Part shown: positions 36,854 through 36,969 of the stretch, one piece after another
Position numbering within the stretch: the stretch's first letter is position 1
Layout of the letters: each line of letters begins with the position of its first letter
DNA from: Granulicatella seriolae
GTDB lineage: Bacteria; Bacillota; Bacilli; Lactobacillales; Aerococcaceae
Assembly: GCF_024543085.1 (NCBI RefSeq)
Contig: NZ_JANHNZ010000013.1
Span: 1 to 36,969, forward strand
Direction of reading: 5' to 3'
DNA: 36,969 bases
Translations under genes and position numbers: made by a program
Notes under the pieces: generated by a model
Databases searched by the model: none
What the model was told of the DNA's origin: nothing
Seen by the model: only the letters and a program-made list of their open reading frames with translations

Positions 36854-36969
36854 AACTTGAAACATAAAAAAGCGTGTCTAACCCTTGATATACCTAACTT
36901 TTACGCCATAAAAATAGCATGAACCTCTCCAAATTGGTAAAATAGAGTTATCAAAAAACCATCTACCAA
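36854..36969. other. AT-rich end of window, possible mobile-element terminus
   Basis: No coding frame is supported. It follows directly on the broken regulator, so an inserted element is likely, but no terminal repeat can be matched because the window ends. Confidence 0.3.

Overview
The window spans a bacterial chromosome replication origin from a low-GC Gram-positive, most likely a member of the Lactobacillales (Aerococcus/Streptococcus-like). The evidence is gene order (rpmH-rnpA-yidC-jag leftward; dnaA-dnaN-yaaA-recF-gyrB-gyrA rightward, then rpsF-ssb-rpsR-gdpP-rplI), AT-rich sequence, strong GGAGG ribosome binding sites, a lipoprotein YidC, an Fst-type toxin and the absence of sporulation genes. 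The genus cannot be fixed from sequence alone.

Layout. 1-700: the 5' part of an IS30-family transposase, cut by the window edge. 700-4140: treR with a small upstream gene and a cupin gene, set among two repeat families. 4178-7440: trehalose operon treB-treC with a palindromic operator. 7600-13500: a six-gene leftward operon with a PTS regulator, ascorbate-type EIIB and EIIC, a small unknown protein, a class II aldolase and a P-loop kinase. 13512-16041: jag, yidC, rnpA and rpmH. 16050-17535: gene-free origin region with four hairpin repeats, then a DnaA-box cluster. 17536-26800: dnaA to gyrA, with a DnaA-trio unwinding element between dnaA and dnaN. 26811-27751: a nested hairpin repeat and a VOC-fold gene. 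27874-32850: rpsF-ssb-rpsR, a 1.1-kb gene-free segment with two DnaA-box pairs and three perfect parS sites, then gdpP-rplI. 32860-33440: a small ORF and an Fst/par-type type I toxin-antitoxin locus. 33635-36969: an alpha-glucoside PTS EIICB whose normal start is frameshifted, a GH4 6-phospho-alpha-glucosidase and a truncated RpiR-type regulator.

How genes work together. Three PTS-linked sugar systems flank the origin. Trehalose and alpha-glucosides enter through EIIBC/EIICB proteins without their own EIIA and are hydrolysed as 6-phosphates. The third system carries its only EIIA domain on the transcription regulator, and its substrate is unknown. The origin region carries initiation (dnaA, DnaA boxes, DnaA-trios) and segregation (parS) signals about 10 kb apart.

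Most unusual content. (1) A dispersed hairpin repeat whose core is conserved while its stem arms differ from copy to copy yet stay self-complementary; some copies are nested at the same internal junction. (2) Two tandem arrays of the same 144-bp period that share a 12-bp punctuation motif but have different internal hairpins. (3) The ascorbate-type PTS/aldolase/kinase operon, which lacks known ascorbate catabolic genes. (4) A 24-bp palindrome with a promoter -10 in its loop and a start codon in its arm.
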